Translations under genes and position numbers: made by a program | The notes under the pieces: model-generated | What the model was told of the DNA's origin: nothing | Databases searched by the model: none | What the model saw: only the letters and a program-made list of their open reading frames with translations | In this document: positions 8,591 to 18,489 of the stretch, piece by piece | Layout of the letters: the number at the start of each line of letters is the position of its first letter | How positions within the stretch are numbered: the first letter of the stretch is position 1 | Origin: Streptococcus sp. D7B5 | GTDB taxonomy: Bacteria; Bacillota; Bacilli; Lactobacillales; Streptococcaceae | Direction of reading: 5' to 3' | Assembly (NCBI RefSeq): GCF_029691405.1 | Contig: NZ_CP121467.1 | Coordinates: 1,906,733-1,970,732, forward strand | DNA length: 64,000 nt

Positions 8591-10987
8591 ATGGCTATCG
8601 CAAAGATTATCGTGGATGTTCCCCTTATGCAGACGGACCAGCCCTATAGTTATAAGGTCCCTGAGGAATTTGTAGAGATGCTGGAAGTCGGTATGCGGGT
8701 TCATGTCCCCTTCGGCAAGGGTAATCGTTTGATACAAGGGATTGTGCTTGGCCTGGAGTCCCAGTCGGATGAAGAGATGGAAGGTCAGGACTTGAAGGAG
8801 ATTGCAGAGGTGCTAGACTTTTCTCCCGTCTTGACTCAAGAGCAACTCTGGCTGGCTGAGGAGTTACGCAAGTCTGTCTTTTCTTATAAAATCTCCATTC
8901 TAAAAGCCATGTTGCCGGGATTTTTAAACTCCAGTTATGATAAGATTCTCTATCCTTTGGAAGGCCTAAGTCAGGCAGACAAAGAGCGTCTGTTTGGTTC
9001 CGAAGATTCGCTAGCCTTTTCTTCTCTAGACCTTGCTAAACAGGCAGAAATGATGCGCTTGACCAGGAAAGTTCTGCTCCGCTTAGAATACCAGGCAGTC
9101 GATCAAAAGAAGGTCAAGACCCAGTCTTGGTATGAAGTTGATGCCACTCAGCTAGAGAAGATCGAGATTTCTGCGCGTGCTAAGAAAAAAGCAGAGCTGA
9201 GAGACTATTTGCTGTCTCATCCTGAGAGTGCTCCTCTGGCTAGTTTGTTAGAGTCCTACTCACGCGAGCAAGTCAACTTCTTTGTGGAGCAAGGAGCTGT
9301 GTCCATAGTCCAAAAGGAAGTGCAACGCTCAGCCGCTTATTTTGAAGGCATTGAAGCCAGCCAACCTTTGGAATTGAATCGGGAACAAAGACAGGCGCGT
9401 GATGCGGTTGTCAGTGCTATTGGCAGTCAACAGCCTCCATTCCTCCTTCAAGGGATTACAGGAAGTGGGAAAACGGAGGTTTATTTGCAGATCATCCAAG
9501 GAGCCTTGGACAAGGGTAAGACAGCTATTTTACTGGTTCCTGAGATTTCTCTGACGCCACAAATGACGGAGCGGTTCATTGCTCGTTTCGGCGACAAAGT
9601 AGCCATTCTTCATTCAGGCCTGTCTAATGGTGAAAAGTACGATGAATGGCGCAAGGTCGAACGTGGAGATGCTCAAGTTGTTGTTGGAGCCAGATCGGCC
9701 ATCTTTGCTCCTCTGAAAAATCTGGGTGTCATCATTATCGATGAAGAACATGAAGCCAGTTACAAGCAAGACAGCAATCCGCGTTACCATGCTAGAGAGG
9801 TCGCCATTTTACGGGCTCAGTACAATCAAGCAGCCCTAGTCCTTGGTTCAGCAACACCGAGCTTAGAGAGCCGTGCGCGGGCTGGAAAAGGCGTCTACCA
9901 ACACTTACGTCTGACCCAACGGGCCAATCCTTTAGCCACTATTCCTGAGGTTCAAGTGATTGACTTTCGGGACTATATCGGGCAAAACGAGACATCAAAC
10001 TTTACCCCTCCTTTGCTAGAAGCTATCCAAGACCGACTGGATAAAAAAGAGCAGGTAGTCCTCATGCTCAACCGTCGGGGCTATTCTAGCTTTGTTATGT
10101 GTCGGGAGTGTGGGACTGTGGATACTTGTCCCAACTGTGACATTTCTCTCACTCTCCACATGGATACCAAGACCATGAACTGCCATTACTGTGGCTTTTC
10201 GAAGGGAATTCCTCATGTCTGTCCCAACTGTCAGAGTCGCAGCATTCGCTACTACGGTACAGGGACTCAGAAAGCTTACGATGAGCTGGCAGAGCTCTTT
10301 CCTCAGGCACGCATTCTGCGGATGGATGTGGATACGACCCGCAAGAAAGGCAGTCACCAAGCTCTTCTTGACCAGTTTGGCCAAGGTGAAGCAGATATCT
10401 TGCTGGGAACTCAGATGATTGCCAAGGGCTTGGATTTTCCAAATGTGACCTTGGTCGGAGTGCTCAATGCAGATACGGCCTTGAATCTGCCTGATTTCCG
10501 TTCTTCTGAGAGAACCTTCCAACTCTTGACCCAGGTGGCTGGTCGTGCAGGTCGAGCGGAAAAGGCTGGGCAGGTCTTGATCCAGTCTTACAATCCTGAG
10601 CACTATGCCATTCGATTTGCCAAGGAGCAGGATTATGAAGGCTTTTACGCCTATGAAATGAGCATCAGGCGCCAACTCGGCTATCCGCCTTATTATTTCA
10701 CTATTGGGATTACCCTCTCTCACAAGAAAGAAGAAGAGGTTGTCAAACGTGCCTATGAAGTTATGGGAATTTTGCGCTCAGGTCTATCGGAAACTAGTAA
10801 AATCCTGGGTCCAACGCCCAAGCCCATTGCTCGTACCCACAACCTTTATCATTACCAGATTTTGATTAAATACCGTTTAGAAGATGAGCTGGGTCCAACC
10901 CTCAACCAGGTCTTGGCCTTGACTCAAGAACGTGAAAATAGCGAGCTTCGTCTCAGCATTGACCACGAACCGCAGCAATTTTTATAA
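8591..10987 (+). CDS. priA: Primosomal replication restart helicase PriA
   Basis: Reloads the replisome at stalled forks. The 798-residue protein begins after an excellent AAGGAGGTGAG site. In order: N-terminal 3'-DNA-binding domain, Walker A GITGSGKTEVYL near residue 290, Walker B DEEH near 383, a zinc-binding region with eight cysteines in four CxxC pairs between about 503 and 551 (from CRECG to CPNCQ), then helicase motifs GTQMIAKGLDFP and RAGRAEKAGQV near 600-660. All motifs look intact. It lies between rpoZ and fmt. Confidence 0.97.
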   Translation: MAIAKIIVDVPLMQTDQPYSYKVPEEFVEMLEVGMRVHVPFGKGNRLIQGIVLGLESQSDEEMEGQDLKEIAEVLDFSPVLTQEQLWLAEELRKSVFSYKISILKAMLPGFLNSSYDKILYPLEGLSQADKERLFGSEDSLAFSSLDLAKQAEMMRLTRKVLLRLEYQAVDQKKVKTQSWYEVDATQLEKIEISARAKKKAELRDYLLSHPESAPLASLLESYSREQVNFFVEQGAVSIVQKEVQRSAAYFEGIEASQPLELNREQRQARDAVVSAIGSQQPPFLLQGITGSGKTEVYLQIIQGALDKGKTAILLVPEISLTPQMTERFIARFGDKVAILHSGLSNGEKYDEWRKVERGDAQVVVGARSAIFAPLKNLGVIIIDEEHEASYKQDSNPRYHAREVAILRAQYNQAALVLGSATPSLESRARAGKGVYQHLRLTQRANPLATIPEVQVIDFRDYIGQNETSNFTPPLLEAIQDRLDKKEQVVLMLNRRGYSSFVMCRECGTVDTCPNCDISLTLHMDTKTMNCHYCGFSKGIPHVCPNCQSRSIRYYGTGTQKAYDELAELFPQARILRMDVDTTRKKGSHQALLDQFGQGEADILLGTQMIAKGLDFPNVTLVGVLNADTALNLPDFRSSERTFQLLTQVAGRAGRAEKAGQVLIQSYNPEHYAIRFAKEQDYEGFYAYEMSIRRQLGYPPYYFTIGITLSHKKEEEVVKRAYEVMGILRSGLSETSKILGPTPKPIARTHNLYHYQILIKYRLEDELGPTLNQVLALTQERENSELRLSIDHEPQQFL

Positions 10988-10999
10988 GAAGGAGAAGAA

Positions 11000-11935
11000 A
11001 TGACAAAACTAATCTTTATGGGGACCCCTGATTTTTCAGCGACAGTTTTGAAGGGGTTGTTATCAGATGATTGTTACGAGATTCTAGCTGTTGTGACCCA
11101 GCCAGACCGCGCTGTCGGCCGTAAAAAAGTGATCCAAGAAACTCCAGTCAAGCAGGCTGCAAAAGAAGCAGGCCTTCCTATTTACCAACCAGAAAAATTA
11201 TCTGGAAGCCCAGAGCTGGAAGCCATTATGAATTTAGGAGCGGATGGGATTGTGACCGCTGCTTTTGGGCAGTTCCTCCCAAGTAAACTTCTTGATAGCA
11301 TGGACTTTGCGGTAAACGTTCACGCTTCCCTCCTTCCAAAACACCGTGGTGGTGCACCCATTCATTATGCCTTGATTCAAGGGGATGAGGAAGCTGGTGT
11401 GACCATTATGGAGATGGTTAAGGAAATGGATGCAGGAGATATGATTTCTCATCGTAGCATTCCTATCACTGATGAGGATAATGTCGGCACCTTGTTTGAG
11501 AAATTAGCGATTGTTGGTCGTGACTTGCTCTTGGATACCCTGCCTGCCTATATCGCTGGGGAGATCAAACCTATGCCTCAGGACCCAAGCCAGGTCACTT
11601 TCTCGCCAAATATCAAACCAGAGGAAGAAAAGTTGGACTGGAATAAGACTAACCGTCAACTCTTCAACCAAATCAGAGGGATGAATCCATGGCCTGTTGC
11701 CCACACTTTTCTCAAGGGAGACCGCTTTAAGATTTATGAAGCTCTACCAGTAGAAGGTCAGGGAGCTCCAGGTGAGATCCTCTCTATTGGTAAAAAGGAA
11801 TTGATTGTCGCAACGGCAGAAGGGGCTCTGTCTCTCAAACAAGTGCAGCCAGCTGGTAAGCCTAAGATGGACATTGCTTCCTTCCTCAACGGAGTGGGAC
11901 GGACGTTGACTGTAGGAGAACGATTTGGTGACTAA
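11000..11935 (+). CDS. fmt: Methionyl-tRNA formyltransferase
   Basis: Formylates initiator Met-tRNA. The 311-residue protein begins [14 protein letters not shown] and has the catalytic and folate-binding signature [16 protein letters not shown] near residues 105-120, with the conserved aspartate in EMDAGDM near 140. The C-terminal OB-like domain follows (from about 205). AAGGAG precedes the ATG 13 bases after priA. Its 3' end overlaps rsmB by a few bases, implying coupled translation. Confidence 0.97.
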   Translation: MTKLIFMGTPDFSATVLKGLLSDDCYEILAVVTQPDRAVGRKKVIQETPVKQAAKEAGLPIYQPEKLSGSPELEAIMNLGADGIVTAAFGQFLPSKLLDSMDFAVNVHASLLPKHRGGAPIHYALIQGDEEAGVTIMEMVKEMDAGDMISHRSIPITDEDNVGTLFEKLAIVGRDLLLDTLPAYIAGEIKPMPQDPSQVTFSPNIKPEEEKLDWNKTNRQLFNQIRGMNPWPVAHTFLKGDRFKIYEALPVEGQGAPGEILSIGKKELIVATAEGALSLKQVQPAGKPKMDIASFLNGVGRTLTVGERFGD

Positions 11936-13241
11936 AGTAGAAACGGCTAGAAGTCTAGCTTTGGCAGTTCTAGAGGATGTTTTTATCAACCAAGCATACT
12001 CCAATATTGCCTTAAACAAACACCTTAAAGGCAGTCAACTCTCAGTAGCAGATAAGGGGTTGGTGACAGAGATTGTCTACGGTACGGTAGCCCGAAAACT
12101 GACTCTGGAATGGTACCTGTCCCACTTTATCGAAGACCGGGATAAGCTAGATAACTGGCTCTATATCCTGCTCCTTCTGAGCGCTTACCAACTTCGGTAT
12201 CTGGATAAGATTCCTAATCACGCTGTAGTCAATGAAGCGGTAGAACTAGCCAAAGCCCGTAAAAAAGGCAGTGAAAAATTAGTCAACGCCGTCCTTCGTC
12301 GTATCTTGCGAGAAGGCTGGCCAGATATTGACAGCATCAAACGAAAAAATAAGCGTGATTCCATTGCCTATTCTCTCCCAGTTTGGCTAGTGTCTAAGCT
12401 CAAGGAAGAATACGGTGAAGAGCGAGCACAAGCCATCTTTAAAAGTCTCTTGGTGCGCAGCAAAGCCAGTATTCGTGTAGCCGATTTGAGCCGAAAAGAG
12501 GAAATCAAAGCCGTGTTAGAGGCGACCGATTCCCCTTTGGCAGCCACTGGTCTGGTCAAGGAGCAGGGACACTTTGCGGGACATGATTTGTTTTCAGAGG
12601 GTGCTATAACCATCCAAGACGAGTCCAGTCAACTGGTTGCTCCGACTCTTGATCTACAAGGTGATGAACAGGTCCTAGATGCCTGTGCCGCTCCGGGTGG
12701 GAAAACAGCCCATATGGCTTCTTACCTCACATCCGGTAAGGTGACGGCTTTGGATCTTTATGATCATAAGTTGGACTTGATCCAAGAAAATGCGGAGCGT
12801 TTAGGTGTGGCAGATCGGGTTCAAACACAAAAGTTGGATGCCAGAAAAGTGCATGAGTTTTTTGGTCGGGACTCTTTTGATAAGATTTTGGTAGATGCTC
12901 CCTGTTCTGGGATTGGACTTTTACGCCGCAAACCAGACATCAAATACAATAAAGAAACAGCAGATTTCACATCCTTACAGGAAATTCAGCTGGAAATATT
13001 AGGTAGTGTTTGTCAAACGCTACGAAAAGGTGGTATAATAACTTATAGTACCTGTACTATTGTCTCTGAGGAGAACTTTCAAGTCGTTGAGGCGTTTTTA
13101 GAAAGTCATCCCGAGTTCGAGCAGGTTAAACTAGAACACGAATGTAAAGATATCCTGAAAGATGGCTGCATCCTGATCACTCCTGAATTGTATGGAAGTG
13201 ATGGATTCTTTATCAGCCAATTTCGCAAGATATCAGAATAG
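11928..13241 (+). CDS. rsmB: 16S rRNA (cytosine-967-C5)-methyltransferase
   Basis: Methylates C967 of 16S rRNA (also called SunL). The 437-residue protein has an N-terminal NusB-like domain, SAM motif [15 protein letters not shown] near 244-258, and the two RNA methyltransferase cysteines in [10 protein letters not shown] near 323-332 and YSTCT near 371-375. GTG 11928 is chosen as start because GGAG lies nine bases upstream; TTG 11925 in the same frame is a possible alternative. It overlaps the end of fmt by eight bases, typical for this pair. Confidence 0.93.
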   Translation: MTKVETARSLALAVLEDVFINQAYSNIALNKHLKGSQLSVADKGLVTEIVYGTVARKLTLEWYLSHFIEDRDKLDNWLYILLLLSAYQLRYLDKIPNHAVVNEAVELAKARKKGSEKLVNAVLRRILREGWPDIDSIKRKNKRDSIAYSLPVWLVSKLKEEYGEERAQAIFKSLLVRSKASIRVADLSRKEEIKAVLEATDSPLAATGLVKEQGHFAGHDLFSEGAITIQDESSQLVAPTLDLQGDEQVLDACAAPGGKTAHMASYLTSGKVTALDLYDHKLDLIQENAERLGVADRVQTQKLDARKVHEFFGRDSFDKILVDAPCSGIGLLRRKPDIKYNKETADFTSLQEIQLEILGSVCQTLRKGGIITYSTCTIVSEENFQVVEAFLESHPEFEQVKLEHECKDILKDGCILITPELYGSDGFFISQFRKISE

Positions 13242-13256
13242 GAAGGAACTGACACA

Positions 13257-13997
13257 ATGGAAATAGCATTATTAACAGATGTTGGTCAGAAACGGACAAA
13301 TAATCAGGACTATGTCAATCACTTTGTCAACCGAGCAGGACGCACTATGATCATCTTGGCTGACGGGATGGGAGGACACCGTGCAGGAAATATCGCTAGT
13401 GAGATGGCGGTAACAGACCTTGGTGTGGCTTGGGTGGATACCCAAATTGACTCAGTCAATGAAGTTCGTGAGTGGTTTGCCCATTACCTGGAGATTGAAA
13501 ATCAAAAAATTCATCAACTAGGTCAGGACGAAGCCTACAGAGGCATGGGAACAACGCTAGAAGCTGTTGCTTTTATTGACAACCAAGCCATCTATGCTCA
13601 TATTGGAGATTCTCGTATCGGTTTGATTCGTGGAGAAGAATACCACCAGTTGACGAGTGACCATTCCTTGGTTAATGAATTGCTCAAGGCTGGTCAATTG
13701 ACTCCAGAAGAAGCAGAAACTCACCCTCAAAAGAATATCATCACCCAGTCTATCGGACAAAAAGATGAAATCCAGCCAGATTTTGGGATGATTACACTGG
13801 AGTCAGGAGATTATCTCTTGCTCAATAGTGATGGTTTGACCAATATGATTTCGGCAAGCGAGATTTATGATATCGTAACCAGCGATATTTCCCTAGCAGA
13901 CAAGGCGGCAACCCTCATTCGTTTCGCTAACAATGCAGGAGGTTTAGACAACATTACGGTTGCCCTTGTTTACATGAACGAGGAGGCAGCAGAATGA
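13257..13997 (+). CDS. pppL: PP2C-family protein phosphatase (PhpP/PppL)
   Basis: Dephosphorylates StkP and its targets. The 246-residue protein has the PP2C metal-binding residues: QD at 17-18, [10 protein letters not shown] at 35-44, the [10 protein letters not shown] segment near 113-122, SDGLTNM near 191-197, and DNITVALV near the end. It is cytosolic, without a signal peptide. Its last four bases overlap the ATG of stkP, giving coupled synthesis of the kinase and phosphatase. It is linked to rsmB upstream by a 15-nt gap. Confidence 0.96.
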   Translation: MEIALLTDVGQKRTNNQDYVNHFVNRAGRTMIILADGMGGHRAGNIASEMAVTDLGVAWVDTQIDSVNEVREWFAHYLEIENQKIHQLGQDEAYRGMGTTLEAVAFIDNQAIYAHIGDSRIGLIRGEEYHQLTSDHSLVNELLKAGQLTPEEAETHPQKNIITQSIGQKDEIQPDFGMITLESGDYLLLNSDGLTNMISASEIYDIVTSDISLADKAATLIRFANNAGGLDNITVALVYMNEEAAE

Positions 13998-15895
13998 TCC
14001 AAATCGGCAAGATTTTTGCCGGGCGGTATCGGATTGTCAAGCAGATTGGTCGAGGAGGCATGGCAGATGTATACTTGGCCAAGGATTTGATCCTAGACGG
14101 GGAAGAAGTGGCAGTGAAGGTCCTGAGGACCAACTACCAGACGGACCCGATTGCTGTGGCACGTTTCCAGCGGGAAGCGAGAGCCATGGCGGATCTGGAC
14201 CATCCTCATATCGTTCGGATAACAGATATTGGTGAGGAAGACGGTCAACAGTACCTGGCTATGGAATACGTAGCAGGCCTTGACCTCAAGCGTTATATCA
14301 AAGAACACTATCCTCTTTCAAATGAAGAAGCGGTTCGGATTATGGGGCAAATCCTCTTGGCCATGCGCTTAGCCCATACTCGAGGAATCGTTCACCGGGA
14401 TTTGAAACCTCAAAATATCCTCTTGACACCTGACGGCACAGCTAAGGTCACGGACTTTGGGATTGCCGTAGCCTTTGCGGAGACTAGTCTGACCCAGACA
14501 AACTCAATGTTAGGCTCTGTTCATTATTTGTCACCTGAGCAAGCGCGTGGTTCTAAAGCTACTTTCCAGAGCGATATCTATGCGATGGGGATTATCTTCT
14601 ATGAAATGCTGACGGGACATATCCCTTATGATGGGGATAGCGCGGTGACCATCGCCCTCCAGCATTTCCAGAAGCCACTTCCGTCCGTCATAGCTGAAAA
14701 CCCATCTGTCCCTCAGGCTTTAGAAAATGTTGTCATCAAGGCAACTGCTAAGAAGCTGTCAGATCGTTATCAGTCTGTTTCAGAAATGTATGTGGACTTG
14801 TCAACTAGCTTGTCTTATAATCGTCGCAATGAACCGAAGCTGGTCTTTGACGATGCGAGTAAGGCAGACACTAAGACTTTACCTAAAGTCCCACAAAGTA
14901 CACTGACATCGATTCCTAAAGCTCCGGCGCAAGAAGAACGCCCTCAGCCAAAGAAACCAACTCAACCAGTGGCAGAACCGGCTCCAGCGCCAAAACCAGC
15001 CAAGAAACGGAAGTTTAAGGCTCGCTATATGATTCTTTTGGCCAGTCTTCTATTGGTTGCAGCCTCTTTGGTTTGGATTTTGTCAAGGACACCAGCAACG
15101 ATTGCTATTCCTGACGTAGCTGGACAAACCGTTGCAGAGGCTAAGGAAGCTCTTAAAAAATCCAAGTTTGAAGCCGGTGAAGAAAAGTCAGAGGCCAGCG
15201 ATACCGTAGCAGAAGGACGTGTTATTCGAACGGATCCAGAAGCTGGTAGCGGCCGAAAAGAAGGAACCAAGGTCAATTTGATTGTTTCTTCTGGTAAGCA
15301 ATCCTTCCAATTGAGCAATTATGTCGGACGTAAGTATACGGAAGTTGTAGCTGAACTCAAGGAGAAGAAGGTTCCTGAAAATCTAATCAAGATGGAAGAG
15401 GAAGAATCCAGCGAAAGCGAACCTGGAACCGTCCTCAGACAGACCCCTGCATCGGGTTCGACTTATGATCTCTCAAAAGCTACTACGATTACCTTAACAG
15501 TGGCTAAGAAGGTGACTAGTGTCAGCATGCCGAACTACATTGGTTCAAGTCTCGAGTTTACAAAGAATAACTTGACTCAGATTGTCGGTGTGAAGGAAGC
15601 AAATATTGAGGTTGTAGAAGTATCGACTGCTCCTGAAGGAACGGCAGAAGGAACTGTTGTAAGTCAAACGCCAAGAGCAGGAGAACAGGTTGATCTTGCA
15701 AGTACGCGTATCAAACTTTCTATCTACAAACCAAAAACACCACCATCAACTTCATCCTCTAATCCTGCCCAACGTGGAAACCAGGGTTCTACAACCACTC
15801 CAAACCAGGGGAACCAACAAGGAAATCAACAAGGGAACACTCCTTCTAGCAGTTCATCCAATAGTGAAGGAACTCACGAAAGTTCTCGAGATTAA
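13994..15895 (+). CDS. stkP: Serine/threonine kinase with three PASTA domains (StkP)
   Basis: Membrane kinase that coordinates cell division and wall synthesis. The 633-residue protein has the glycine loop [11 protein letters not shown] at 19-29, catalytic Lys42, HRDLKPQN near 134-141, DFG near 154-156, a proline-rich juxtamembrane stretch at about 295-335 and one membrane helix near 344-366. Outside are three PASTA repeats (about 369-436, 438-508 and 509-580), then roughly 50 residues rich in Ser, Asn, Gln and Gly. The pneumococcal protein as I know it has four PASTA domains, so this looks one domain shorter with a disordered tail in its place. It overlaps pppL by four bases. Confidence 0.95.
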   Translation: MIQIGKIFAGRYRIVKQIGRGGMADVYLAKDLILDGEEVAVKVLRTNYQTDPIAVARFQREARAMADLDHPHIVRITDIGEEDGQQYLAMEYVAGLDLKRYIKEHYPLSNEEAVRIMGQILLAMRLAHTRGIVHRDLKPQNILLTPDGTAKVTDFGIAVAFAETSLTQTNSMLGSVHYLSPEQARGSKATFQSDIYAMGIIFYEMLTGHIPYDGDSAVTIALQHFQKPLPSVIAENPSVPQALENVVIKATAKKLSDRYQSVSEMYVDLSTSLSYNRRNEPKLVFDDASKADTKTLPKVPQSTLTSIPKAPAQEERPQPKKPTQPVAEPAPAPKPAKKRKFKARYMILLASLLLVAASLVWILSRTPATIAIPDVAGQTVAEAKEALKKSKFEAGEEKSEASDTVAEGRVIRTDPEAGSGRKEGTKVNLIVSSGKQSFQLSNYVGRKYTEVVAELKEKKVPENLIKMEEEESSESEPGTVLRQTPASGSTYDLSKATTITLTVAKKVTSVSMPNYIGSSLEFTKNNLTQIVGVKEANIEVVEVSTAPEGTAEGTVVSQTPRAGEQVDLASTRIKLSIYKPKTPPSTSSSNPAQRGNQGSTTTPNQGNQQGNQQGNTPSSSSSNSEGTHESSRD

Positions 15896-15898
15896 ACG

Positions 15899-15934
15899 AA
15901 TCTTTGTCATGATTTTATGACAAAGATTTTTTTT
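15899..15934 (+). terminator. Terminator after stkP
   Basis: Perfect 12-bp stem AATCTTTGTCAT/ATGACAAAGATT with a six-base loop and a T run; it ends the gmk-stkP run. Confidence 0.85.
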
Positions 15935-15946
15935 CACAAGATTTTG

Positions 15947-15955
15947 TGATAAAAT
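15947..15955 (+). promoter_or_regulatory. Extended -10 promoter of the ThrE-type exporter genes
   Basis: TGATAAAAT extended -10 element 28 bp before the gene start. The -35 region would fall in the T tract of the stkP terminator and is not distinctive. Confidence 0.5.
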
Positions 15956-15982
15956 ATAGGAAGTAGAAAAAAGGAGGAGAAA

Positions 15983-16741
15983 ATGGACGAATCGAGAGAG
16001 TTGAATGCCGTCATTGATGTGATTATGCTAGCAGGAACCATTCTCCTGAAAAGTGGCTCAGAGATTCATCGGGTTGAGGATACTATGATCCGTATTGCCC
16101 ATTCGCAGGGAATAATGGATTGCAATGTTCTTGCCATGCCCGCAGCTATTTTCTTTTCTATCGAAAACACCAATATTTCTCGGATGAAACGGGTGACCTC
16201 ATCCTCTTATAATATTGAAAAAGTTTGCGATGTCAACCAAGTATCACGGGAGCTTGTCGGAGGGCAGATTGATCTCTCGACAGCCTTTAAAAAGCTGAAA
16301 GAAATCGGCAATCAAGCCCTTCCTTATACCAAGTTCCAAGTAACCGTAGCAGCGACCCTCAGTGCCCCTTTCTTCTCGATTATGTTTGGGGGCAATGTCT
16401 ATGACGCTTTTGGCGCAGCTATTGCGACCTTATTTGGATTTGCCTTCTCTCTCTACGTAGAGAAGTTTGTCCGCATTCCTTTTGTAACGGCCTTTGCGGG
16501 TGCCTTTGTTTTCGGATTGATCGCCCAGTTCTGGGCCCGCTATACAGGATTTCCTTCGACGGCAGACCTGATTATAGCAGGAGCGGTCATGCCCTTTGTT
16601 CCAGGGATTGCTCTGACAAATGCGGTACGGGATATCATGACCAACCATATCAACTCTGGTATGAGCAAGATGTTTGAATCTTTGCTCATTACCCTCGCTT
16701 TAGGGGCTGGCACCTCTGTCGCCCTGGTTTTGATGACATAA
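15983..16741 (+). CDS. Threonine/serine exporter, N-terminal subunit (ThrE/DUF1212)
   Basis: Half of a split ThrE-type amino-acid exporter. The 252-residue protein opens with a cytosolic DUF1212-type domain (LLKSGSEIHRVEDTMIRI near 20-37; the FFSI segment near 54), followed by about five membrane helices from residue 120 onward (VTVAATLSAPFFSIMFGG, ATLFGFAFSLYVEKFV, VTAFAGAFVFGLIAQF, LLITLALGAGTSVALVL). Start ATG follows GGAGGAG. The partner gene begins one base after the stop, so the two are coupled. Substrate is inferred from the family. Confidence 0.85.
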   Translation: MDESRELNAVIDVIMLAGTILLKSGSEIHRVEDTMIRIAHSQGIMDCNVLAMPAAIFFSIENTNISRMKRVTSSSYNIEKVCDVNQVSRELVGGQIDLSTAFKKLKEIGNQALPYTKFQVTVAATLSAPFFSIMFGGNVYDAFGAAIATLFGFAFSLYVEKFVRIPFVTAFAGAFVFGLIAQFWARYTGFPSTADLIIAGAVMPFVPGIALTNAVRDIMTNHINSGMSKMFESLLITLALGAGTSVALVLMT

Positions 16742-16742
16742 G

Positions 16743-17198
16743 ATGACTCTAACAAGTATTTTGCTCCAAGCAGTGGCGAGTTTACTCGCCATTATCACCT
16801 TTCTAATCGTACTGAATGTTCAACGCTCCATGCTCCTACCTGGTGGTATTTTGGGAATGGGCGTTTGGCTCCTCTATCTCGTGCTCAAAGAACCAACCAA
16901 TGTTATTGTCGCGACCTTTATCGCAGCAGTAATTGGCTCTTGCATCAGCCAGATTTTAAGTATTGTCTATAAGACACCAGCGGTAGTTTTTGTCTTGGCC
17001 ATTCTTGCTCCCTTGGTGCCGGGTTATTTATCCTATCGAACGACAGCTTTCTTTGTGACAGGCGATTACAGCCATGCTATTGCCAGCGCGACTTTGGTGG
17101 TTATGTTAGCTCTTGTTATTTCTATTGGAATGGCAAGTGGAACGGTAATTCTAAAGCTTTATTACTACATCCGAAAACAACGAGGAATCTCTTCCTAA
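16743..17198 (+). CDS. Threonine/serine exporter, C-terminal subunit (ThrE/DUF3815)
   Basis: Second half of the split ThrE-type exporter. The 151-residue protein has four to five membrane helices: LLQAVASLLAIITFLIVL, GGILGMGVWLLYLVL, NVIVATFIAAVIGSCIS, and a C-terminal helix from LVVMLALV. The LAPLVPGYLSYRT stretch near 88-100 matches the DUF3815 signature. Gene spacing of one base to the first subunit indicates a stoichiometric pair. A terminator follows. Confidence 0.83.
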   Translation: MTLTSILLQAVASLLAIITFLIVLNVQRSMLLPGGILGMGVWLLYLVLKEPTNVIVATFIAAVIGSCISQILSIVYKTPAVVFVLAILAPLVPGYLSYRTTAFFVTGDYSHAIASATLVVMLALVISIGMASGTVILKLYYYIRKQRGISS

Positions 17199-17211
17199 TG
17201 CAGTCAAAGCA

Positions 17212-17242
17212 AAGACTTGATTTGTTGAATCAAGTCTTTTTT
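17212..17242 (+). terminator. Terminator after the ThrE-type exporter genes
   Basis: Perfect 11-bp stem AAGACTTGATT/AATCAAGTCTT with a five-base loop and T run. Confidence 0.85.
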
Positions 17243-17262
17243 CTCTCTTTTGTCCCTATTTG

Positions 17263-17271
17263 TGATAAAAT
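17263..17271 (+). promoter_or_regulatory. mvaS promoter (extended -10)
   Basis: TGATAAAAT extended -10 about 45 bp before the mvaS start; no good -35 is visible. Confidence 0.5.
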
Positions 17272-17316
17272 AGAATGAAACGATTTTTTACAATGAATGA
17301 AAAAACAGAGGTAAAT

Positions 17317-18489
17317 ATGACAATCGGTATTGATAAGATTGGTTTTGCGACCAGTCAATATGTCTTGAAATTACAAGACTTAGCAGAAGCGAGGGGAGTT
17401 GATCCCGAAAAATTTAGCAAGGGACTCTTGTTAAATGAAATTAGTATTGCGCCACTGACTGAGGACATTGTTACCTTGGCAGCTAGTGCAAGCAACTCTA
17501 TCCTCACAGACAAAGAAAAAGAAGAAATCGATATGGTCATCGTGGCGACCGAGTCAGGAATTGACCAGAGTAAGGCGGCAGCAGTCTTTGTTCATGGTCT
17601 GTTAGGCATTCAGCCTTTCGCCCGTAGCTTTGAAATCAAAGAAGCCTGCTATGGAGCAACAGCTGCCCTCCATTATGCTAAATTGCATGTGGAAAATTCT
17701 CCAGAGTCTAAGGTTTTGGTCATCGCTAGTGATATTGCCAAGTATGGTGTGGGAACTCCAGGCGAACCAACTCAGGGTGCTGGAAGTGTAGCGATGCTAA
17801 TCACTCAAAATCCACGCATCATGGCCTTTAACAATGATAATGTTGCCCAAACGAGAGACATCATGGATTTCTGGCGTCCGAACTACTCAAGCACTCCTTA
17901 TGTAAACGGCATGTACTCGACCCAACAGTACCTTGATTGCCTGACAACGACTTGGGATGAGTATAAGAAACGCTACGATTGGACTATGGATGACTTTGCG
18001 GCTATCTGCTTCCACTTGCCTTATCCTAAGTTGGCCCTAAAAGGCTTGCGCAAGATGATGGACAAGAACTTATCTCAAGAAAAACAGGATAGTTTGCAAG
18101 AAAACTTTGATAAGTCCATCCTCTATAGTCAGATGATTGGGAATATCTACACGGGTTCCCTCTTCCTCGGTCTCCTTTCTCTTTTGGAAAATGCAGAGAC
18201 TTTGAAGGCTGGCGATAAAATTGCCCTCTACAGTTACGGAAGTGGAGCTGTTTCAGAGTTCTTTAGTGGAGAACTGGTAGAAGGTTATGAAACTTACCTT
18301 GATAAGGATCGCTTGAGCAAACTCAAACAACGTACAGCATTGTCAGTTGTAGACTATGAAAAAGTCTTCTTCGAAGACTTGCAGTTGGATGAGTCTGGCT
18401 CAGCTCAATTTGCAGGTTATGAACATCAAGACTATGCCTTGGTGGAGATTGTCGACCACCAACGCCGTTATAGCAAGGTTGAAAAATAA
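17317..18489 (+). CDS. mvaS: Hydroxymethylglutaryl-CoA synthase
   Basis: Condenses acetyl-CoA and acetoacetyl-CoA, the first committed step of the mevalonate pathway to isoprenoids. The 390-residue protein starts at MTIGIDKIGF after AGAGG; the frame is open 14 codons further, which is leader. The catalytic cysteine is C111 in KEACYGATAALH. A substrate-binding histidine lies in FAAICFHLPYPKL near 230-240, followed by the NIYTGSLFLGL segment near 272-282. The stop shares a base with the mvaA ATG. Streptococci rely on mevalonate rather than the MEP route. Confidence 0.96.
   Translation: MTIGIDKIGFATSQYVLKLQDLAEARGVDPEKFSKGLLLNEISIAPLTEDIVTLAASASNSILTDKEKEEIDMVIVATESGIDQSKAAAVFVHGLLGIQPFARSFEIKEACYGATAALHYAKLHVENSPESKVLVIASDIAKYGVGTPGEPTQGAGSVAMLITQNPRIMAFNNDNVAQTRDIMDFWRPNYSSTPYVNGMYSTQQYLDCLTTTWDEYKKRYDWTMDDFAAICFHLPYPKLALKGLRKMMDKNLSQEKQDSLQENFDKSILYSQMIGNIYTGSLFLGLLSLLENAETLKAGDKIALYSYGSGAVSEFFSGELVEGYETYLDKDRLSKLKQRTALSVVDYEKVFFEDLQLDESGSAQFAGYEHQDYALVEIVDHQRRYSKVEK

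Noticed and set aside
10016..10723. 235-residue ORF on the minus strand within priA
   Set aside because: It lies antisense to intact priA helicase motifs, with no ribosome-binding site or recognisable family.
17275..17316. Longer start for mvaS
   Set aside because: It would begin at the promoter itself; ATG 17317 has AGAGG and gives the usual protein start.
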